From assembly GCA_013176395.1 (NCBI GenBank), contig JABMLP010000015.1, forward strand, positions 558,001 to 622,000: DNA of 64,000 bases, in the 5' to 3' direction. Position 1 is the first letter of the stretch. Every line of letters starts with the position of its first letter. This DNA is from Venturia oleaginea. Lineage: Eukaryota; Ascomycota; Dothideomycetes; Venturiales; Venturiaceae. Shown piece after piece: positions 57,335-64,000 of this stretch. The notes under the pieces were generated by a model. It saw only the letters and a list, made by a program, of their open reading frames with translations, was not told the DNA's origin and did not search any database. The translations under genes and the position numbers were made by a program.

Positions 57335-57734
57335 TTACAATATAATGTCAGTATTCTCATACAAACAAACCGCCACAGTTTCATATTGGACTTGTGAATT
57401 AACTTGGCTTAGACGGCATAGATCGACTATGTCACTCCGGTTGGAGACAACGGTCAATCGTGGTTTCCGAATATGCTCCTTTACGTACACCAGCGCGTAG
57501 GAGGGAGGCTCCATTGCGTGGTTCCAAATTTGGTCGCGTAGTTCGGTGGAAAGTCCTATCAATGTATTCGGCTAGTCGTCGCTTCAGATTCTTCTTCTTG
57601 AAATCTCACAGGTGGTACTGACCTTGGGTTTCAAAATGCTTGCTGCGCGTGACTGCGACAAGGACCTGGTTATCGAGCTTCGTGGTTCGAATGAATGTGC
57701 TTTTGGGAGGTGTAGGCTTTGCGAACTGAACCAT
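57335..57734 (-). CDS. Short 2EXR/F-box-like protein, probably truncated
   Basis: Exons 57734-57623 and 57555-57335 with a 67-nt intron (GTCAGT...GATAG) give 110 residues. The motif GLSTELRDQIWNHAMEPP is the start of the fungal 2EXR domain (LPxELRxxIW), and VDLCRLSQVNSQVQYETVAV matches its second conserved block. The protein ends soon after, whereas family members usually continue for 150 or more residues, so this is either a shortened gene or a fragment. Confidence 0.5.
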
Positions 57735-59059
57735 GAGGCTTCTGCATCGAGCCGCCGAATATAAGATGGTAAGGACATTTTTGTTTAGCTGATAGAAAAG
57801 TGTCGTGTGAGGATGGTGTTTAGTATAAACCTTGCTGACTTTAAGGAAGTTATATCACAGGATCACCTGGATCACAGGAAATCAATTCAGAGGCACCACA
57901 GCTGGCCAAACTGTACAAAATCGAAGATACCGATCGCTTTGTGGATTCCCTCTGCATATTAGCAAAATCCTTAGATAATTAACGACTTTGATCACATCTG
58001 CGGCGACATATGGCTAGCATGACGAAGCAGGGAACTGGCAGGCCCGCTGGAGCACGGAGAGTGTAACTCTATACCGGATCACCTGCAGAAGATGATACAG
58101 CGGTCTCGTCGATCCATATCCTCCCTTCCAAACCTGTGGGTACCAGAAGATGCGCTTCTACAGATCAGTCTATCAAGTCCTTTTCGAGCCCGCTCAATTT
58201 CTACCAATCCATCTTTCCAGATTTGCCAAAAATCCGTCGGTATCGATATCACATTTAGGGTGACATACAGGAGTTAGTATATTCCCTAGCTGACATCAAT
58301 TAATGAGACCACTATGGCCATGAATCCTTCCCAGATGATGTTTCGCATCGCCAGAATCCTTGGTAGATATCTCTACTTTAAACTGCAGATTTGCATCGAA
58401 ATATCGACCTCACGGTTGCAACCGGTGGTATTTCTTGACTTACATCCAAAATACTTTACGATCCTCTTTGGACATGAATTCACAAAGATAAGTCCAGTCC
58501 GCTTCGTTATTCCGTTTTGAATAAGTGGACTCGATCGCTAATACGTCGTTTTCAAGACTAATTCCTCTGTGCCTTTTTCCATCTATCTCCAATCAGCAGC
58601 ATAACTCGTCGTCCGAGCGAGCGTGATAATTTCTAAAGGACAATCTTGTATTCTGTACTCCCTTGCTATTGCATCATTCTTGTAGCTTTTTCATCGCCTT
58701 CATTCCACCCGAGCTATAGACCCTTAATGGTCAGATTTTTCCATTCCGAGGGGTAGCGAATTTGCCGGATTGGCGCAAAGAATTCTACTTCGTGCAGATT
58801 GGCTATTTGAACCAGTTGCTGAAGACAATGAAATCCGGCAACACACCCTGATGTTGCTTTTCCGTAGGTCTGTCTGCATCTGGTCTGTCTGCATGTGTTC
58901 TTGCTGTTCCTCGATCTCCGAATAACTCTAGGACCAAAATACTGTGAATTCCATGCAAAGTTGTAGACGAGCGATCAGTGCACGGCTAGAGTTTGTATGA
59001 GAGATCTGGAGGCAAATCAAGTGGACCAGAAAGCACTAATAATAACTGTAGAAGCCACC
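57735..59059. other. Intergenic region
   Basis: No coding, RNA or repeat signal recognised. Confidence 0.5.
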
Positions 59060-59651
59060 CTAGTTAGTCTCTTCTACAACTTTGCACGGAATCTACGGTA
59101 CTGCGCATTAGAACAATCTTTGAACAGATCGAAGAATTCGCTGTTTGGGTTTCAAAGAGCTGCAGGATTGTGTCTGGTAGCATGTCTTGCGAGCTCCCAG
59201 ATCCGTGGACATGGAAGCTTGAATTCGGGATTGAGCCGAGGGAAGTCTCAGATGCAGTACTCGGTAAATAGATCGTCAATTTTTAGCTTGATCCTTCGAA
59301 CATCAATAACCTGCGCGTTGGTTGAGAGCCATTTGCGTAATGCTGGTATGTTTCTCTGGTCGACGAGGAAGCTTTGGTTGAGGCAGATGCGTGTCGGTTC
59401 CTGACGAATATTTCTGCTGACTTTGAACAGCGCTATGCGTTTCTTCACGCCAGATCTTTCTAATAGGATTGGAAAACCTTTTAGACTTGATTGCTACGGT
59501 ATTTGAGATTTTCGCGCCCTGTTGGGTTTGCGTCCAACGACAGTCCCACAACGTTGAATTTCCCCTCTTCACGGGTGTTGCAAGACAAACTCCCGGATCA
59601 TCTCGCGAAGTTCCTGGGGCAAATCTATCAGGGGTTTTGACCAACGATTAG
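59060..59651 (-). pseudogene. 2EXR/F-box-like pseudogene
   Basis: The minus strand shows LIDLPQELREMIREFVLQHP near 59600, the first conserved block of fungal 2EXR proteins, followed by a TGA. In another frame comes LFKVSRNIRQEPTRICLNQS, then FLVDQRNIPALRKWL and RRIKLKIDDLFTEYC, a TGA, then FPRLNPEFKLPCPRIWELAR. At least two stops and one frame change separate blocks that appear in the order expected for one gene. Confidence 0.6.
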
Positions 59652-60939
59652 GTAAGAAGACTTCTCGCAACGGATCTGAGGTGCACTTGGCATCGCTTCC
59701 AGATCGCCGATTTGTAGCTGATTCGAGTCAGGCTTGTGAGGCAGAATTCATGCCGGAGTCGGCGGTAGGTTATTTTCAACGTTGATTAATTATTTGCTTC
59801 AACAATTAATGAGCCTCAAAAAGCCGAAGTCCCACAAGGTCTAAAACAAATTTAGTTCTATCCACTGCCTGCCACGGCCTCAAGCCCGACTATGGCAGGT
59901 AATAACAGCTACTTTCACAGGCTCTTTCAGAACTAATAATGTACGTCGCTCATCGCGATCTCCCCTAGCCCAGGAATACTTTCTATTTTCGCAGCTTCCA
60001 AAAATACCGCCTTAATTGGCAAACCTGGGTAGCACGTCTTGGCAAAATTAGAGCTTAATCGAGTAATAAGCGGAGCTTTCATCACGTTACTAAATTTTCA
60101 AAAACGCAGTCTTACTCTGGTAATAGCATCATCGGAAACCTATCGACACAAAGGTTAATCATACCTAAGAATATGGAAAGAAAATAATGTTCTGAAAATA
60201 GGAAGGCTGGAAAAGAGCGTAATCGCGCCAAGATGAGCTACCCAGTTTCGCCAATTATGGCGGTATGTTCTGACAGTCACACAACCGAGCCAGATGCTGC
60301 TAGCGAAAGTCCATCGCGCGACCTTGGAATGTTGGCACGCTCGAGCAGTCGGACCGAAAGACGGACGACTTAATCCACATCTTGGCCCTATTATAAGGCG
60401 TTAGCGCGTATTTGCGGCCTGCCATACCATTGTGTATGAACACCGTCAAGACTCAACCTCGCAACACTCCATCATCTCCTTCCATCAACGTTCCAAACTA
60501 AAGAACTCGTTGTCGGCCCACAGAGAAGCCCATTCTTAGAACATTCTACCGGCATCGAGATGAATGCGCTATAACTACCACCTCCGCAAATGGGAAAACT
60601 TTCGCGAGATGAGCAATTGCCTAGACGAAACCTCTATTCGGGAAAAATCGAGGCCGACGTCGACGAAACAGAGACGTGCTCCTCCTGGTCGTGCACAGCT
60701 GTCGTCCGTCTTGGGCGAACGTTATATTTTTCTTGGCCCTTTAATGCATCTTTAAGCAGCGAATCTCGTGTCCGAAAGGCCTGATCGATGCATGGAGATC
60801 ATTGCACCAACCTCCCAGAATTGCCAATAACCGCATCAGCTGGACGAGTACATTACACCTCGCCTAACACACACTCTTTTCAAGTGCCCAAATCGCACTT
60901 CTCACTCACTTCCCGTTCATACATGCTCGTATTCTCGCG
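59652..60939. other. Intergenic region
   Basis: About 1.3 kb; no gene recognised. The last part is the GH43 promoter. Confidence 0.5.
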
Positions 60940-62054
60940 ATGATGTCTAATATCTTATTCGTTCTTAATGCATTGTTATGCTTCATCGGATATGCTGAGG
61001 GCGCTCGCAGGATCAGGTACAACCTCAATGAACCTACGACAGCTTCGTTCATGGACGATTTCCCCGATCCCTCGATTCTAAGAGCTGGCGATACGTGGTG
61101 GGCATACGGGACGAACAGCAACGGAACAAACATACAGCTCGCGACCACCCCAAAAGAGAGTTTTGATGGGAAATGGAAGAGACTGGTGGGAAAGGACGCC
61201 CTACCAAAACTCCCACCTTGGGTCTTCCAAAACCGAAGTGACGTCTGGGCTCCAAACGTGGTTCAGATTGTAAGTACCAGCTCACTACGATACCATCCAG
61301 GTAGAGCAGAAAGACTAACATCATCTCATCAAAGTCCCCAAATAACTTCGTAATGTACTTCGCCGCAACCTATGCCAAAGAACCAAAATTCCACTGTATC
61401 GGCACAGCCACCGCCTCCACCCCAGATGGACCTTTCACACCTGCTACAGAACCCTTCACCTGTAACCTGGAATCCGGCGGCGCCATTGACGCCTCAGGAT
61501 TCCAAGATCCCGTCTCAAAGAAACGCTACGTAACCTGGAAGTTCGACGGAAACTCTCTCGGCTCAGGCGGCTCCTGCAACAACGGTTACTCTCCTCGGAA
61601 AGACACACCCATCGCCATACAAGAAGTCGGCGCAGACGGAGTCCAAAAAATAGGTCAGCTGAAAACCCTCATCAATCGGGAGGATTCAGAAGGTCCGTCC
61701 ATTGAAGCACCCTCCATCGCATACATCAAGGAAAAATACTTCCTCTTCTACTCCGCCAATTGCTTTGACAGTGGTTTCTACGACGTCCGATTCGCTACGG
61801 CCGATTCCGTGCTCGGTCCTTACAAAAAGAGGGGCCGGTTGTTGTTTAGTCCTAATTTGGGGTTGGTAAATCCGGGTGGTGCCGAGACGACGATTGACGG
61901 CAAGTTTGTTACGTTCCATGCTGGACCGGTGGGGAAGAGGTATATGTATACGGGGAGGCTTGAATTTGATGGGGACGAGACCATTACTATTTGTACAAAT
62001 GGAGGGTGTAGGTCTGCGGAGACTGATAACGAGGAGGCGGGGGATGAGTATTGA
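60940..62054 (+). CDS. Secreted GH43-family glycoside hydrolase
   Basis: Exons 60940-61269 and 61335-62054, 65-nt intron (GTAAGT, branch GACTAAC); 349 residues. A signal peptide (MMSNILFVLNALLCFIGYAE) precedes a five-bladed propeller-type catalytic domain. The three acidic residues of GH43 are visible: the base Asp in DDFPDPSILRAGDTWWAYG, the pKa-tuning Asp in GAIDASGFQDPVSKKRYVTW, and the acid Glu in SIEAPSIAYIKEKYFLFYS. DVWAPNV is the usual N-terminal blade motif. Family members release arabinose or xylose from plant cell-wall polysaccharides; exact substrate cannot be told. No carbohydrate-binding module is present. Confidence 0.9.
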
Positions 62055-63558
62055 GTTGTGATACCTCGACGGCAGAAATGGTAGCGGTTGTAATGTGCTG
62101 GGAGTTTTTACTGTTGACAAATTGGATGTTTAATAGCAGTTGAGGATTTCTTAGACCATTTTGTCATCGATCATTTTTTTTAGCATACTTTGAGATGAGC
62201 ACGGGAAGAAGTTTGATCGCCACCGATACTGATCTGTATGGAGGGCTGAGGCATCCCCTTCCGCGACGAACGTTCACTCACTTCGCACCGCACCTCGCAT
62301 CCTGTAATCCACACTTCACCTCCCTCCTTGACCCATCTCATTCCCCGCCATCCCCACGGACGAAAAATAAAATAATTAACATCCCAGACACATTGCTCAA
62401 AACCAGCACACACCTCAATAATCCCATCTCTCAAATACTCATCAACCTCGAGCTTATTAACCTCAATAATCGCGATATAGTCATTTAAGATTATGCCGAG
62501 GTAAAACGGTAACGGACGCGGGGGTAACTGATTGCTCTAGTTCGAACTGGTTTAGTTCGATTTAGCCCTAAGAAGCCAGTACCAGACGGAGTATATACCG
62601 CGTATTATGCCACAAAAGGAAATATCCAAGACAGGGATATATCTGCGTATACATTCCGTCTATGCGTAGGGTGTTGTCGGATGTTTTTTTTGCTACGGAG
62701 GGGACGATTAACGAATTTGGTTATGGTATATGTATCCCTGTTTGAAGTTTACTTTCGTGGGAGATTACGACGTATGGCGAGGACCTACCGCGGAGCACGT
62801 ACCTATCGATCTCGGTCTCGATCGGGGAATGGTAGCGCTACTCTTTTTGGTTGTGGGGAGTTTCTTGTTGAGAGTTCTTGTGGGAAGGGAAGATTTTTTT
62901 TGCCTGGGAAAGGAGATGTCTCTCTTTCTGACGTAAAGAGAAGACTTCTCTCGCGAAAAAAAAAAAGAAGTCTTTCTCTCTCTTTCTCTCTCCCAAAAAG
63001 AGCAAGAATCTCTCTTCCCCTTCTACAAAACACTTTTACCTTTGATGTCGTATACGTTAAAAGGATTACTAGCCTAGGTAGGTGTTCATTCCCCTTTAGA
63101 TCTAAAAAAGCGAGCGCAGGTGCTCGTTTCCACTTTAGTACAAATCAATCCAAGACTCCAAAATAGGAAATCAGCAAGCCACAGAACTAAGAACAATCTA
63201 TCTTTTGTTGCTGTGATAGATTTCCCCAATCGGCAAGTATTAAATAGCAACGCTAAACCCCAGATTTTGTTCCGTGGTGAGGGATCGGAGATACGTAAGA
63301 TAGCGTAGATGTATCGTCACTGGTGAAGTTCAGGTTCAAATTGTTTGAAAAGGATGATTACGTCTGGGGGTAAGGAACTAGCTACATTAAAGCTGGAAGC
63401 GACTTCTATAAAGGGGCGTACCTCCTAACTCCCGCAGCAAGCCATGGGCTAGTTAACGTTCTGTCTACTCAATGCGAGCCCCACAAGACATAAATCCTCG
63501 ATTCCCTCTGAAGAATTCAAGCCACATCGCCATGGAGAGTAAAAAGCAAAGCAGCCTT
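62055..63558. other. Intergenic region
   Basis: No gene recognised. A 161-codon plus-strand ORF (62681-63166) is Arg/Ser-rich because of TCTCTC and A-run low-complexity DNA near 62940-63000, and has no domain. Confidence 0.5.
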
Positions 63559-63998
63559 TCAAACATCATACCCAACAATCTCCCTCGAGAACACTTTCCA
63601 CTCTTTAACGCCATCCATAGACGCAAACATCTCATCAACCATCCCAAGCGCCTCTCCATCCCGCGATTTCACCTCTTTAGTAATCCCCCAAAGCACATCC
63701 CTCAACGTCCTCAAAGCCTCAACATGCGAACGCCATGCCTCCTCCACAATCCCCGCTCTTTCCTAGTAGGTTTCTTAATCTCCGCACTGATTATGCTTCG
63801 GACGCGATAGCAATCCACGACCAAGCGCCGGCACGCCTTTCTTAACCCAACGAGATCCCGTAGTTCGCAGCTGTCGAAAATATATATTCCCAAAGTGTAA
63901 TTCGTCGCTGGATGATTGGGATCCTGCGCGGATGAGATGGGCACAGCTCGAGGCGTACTCGGGTAACTTTCAAGGCTCGGGGGCGAGGAACATTTCAC
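63559..63998 (-). pseudogene. Unidentified gene fragment, frameshifted, at the right edge
   Basis: The minus strand reads protein-like from 63998 (YTLGIYIFDSCELRDLVGLR, then KACRRLVVDCYRVRSII) to KKPTRKER, where the frame shifts by one and continues as AGIVEEAWRSHVEALRTLRD and GMVDEMFASMDGVKEWKV to a stop at 63559. The helical pattern resembles what follows BTB domains in fungal proteins, but I cannot confirm this. The gene may extend beyond the window. Confidence 0.35.
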
Positions 63999-64000
63999 CG

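Noticed and set aside
62681..63166. 161-codon plus-strand ORF
   Set aside because: Its open frame is due to low-complexity CT and A tracts; no domain or usable gene structure.
1..64000. Starship-type cargo element or biosynthetic cluster with PKS/NRPS
   Set aside because: No tyrosine-recombinase captain gene, PKS, NRPS or terpene cyclase motif was seen on either strand.

Overview
The window looks like a piece of a filamentous ascomycete (Pezizomycotina) chromosome. The genes have short introns (about 46-80 nt) with GTAAGT-like donors, CTAAC/CTGAC-type branch sites and CAG/TAG acceptors. The recognisable products are typical of such fungi: a FRE-type ferric reductase, a KipA/Kip2-like kinesin-7, a GH43 glycosidase, DUF3712- and DUF3176-type proteins, BTB and F-box-like families, a sedolisin relic, and Copia, Tad-like LINE and Fot/pogo-type transposons. 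All identifications come from reading the translations by eye; no database search was run.

Layout. 1-4003: the 5' part (minus strand) of a Ty1/Copia retrotransposon with one LTR, a half-tRNA-type primer site, and Gag-protease separated from integrase-RT by one in-frame TGA in the context TGA CTA. The element sits inside exon 2 of a PLP-dependent enzyme gene (remnant 4004-4261, minus), which is divergent from an ATP-grasp ligase gene (5319-7528, plus) that itself seems to carry a frameshift. 8505-20668: a conserved housekeeping-like block with ferric reductase (+), a fucosyltransferase-like type II membrane glycosyltransferase (-) and kinesin (-), separated by long, compositionally biased intergenic DNA. 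24.4-48.1 kb: an accessory, repeat-rich and pseudogene-rich stretch. It holds a degraded LINE, a broken unknown gene, a BTB gene, a sedolisin pseudogene, two internally deleted Fot/pogo elements, a small secreted 8-cysteine protein, a DUF3176 pseudogene split by one Fot element at its 3' splice site, an intact BTB gene with a broken paralogue beside it, an F-box-like pseudogene and a small zinc-finger-like protein gene. 49.4-55.5 kb: two further genes, a large coiled-coil protein and a DUF3712 protein with a premature stop. 57-60 kb: fragments of 2EXR/F-box-like genes and a tandem repeat. 60.9-62.05 kb: a secreted GH43 glycosidase. The right edge enters a frameshifted, unidentified gene.

Functionally, the intact genes point to iron uptake, cell polarity and microtubule transport, surface glycosylation and plant-polysaccharide breakdown. 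The middle is a fast-evolving compartment with a candidate effector. The strongest candidates for something not previously described are the Copia stop codon in a known fungal readthrough context, placed exactly in the linker between protease and integrase, and the Fot insertion that duplicates the TA of a 3' splice site and so recreates it. I found no CRISPR array, tRNA or rRNA gene.
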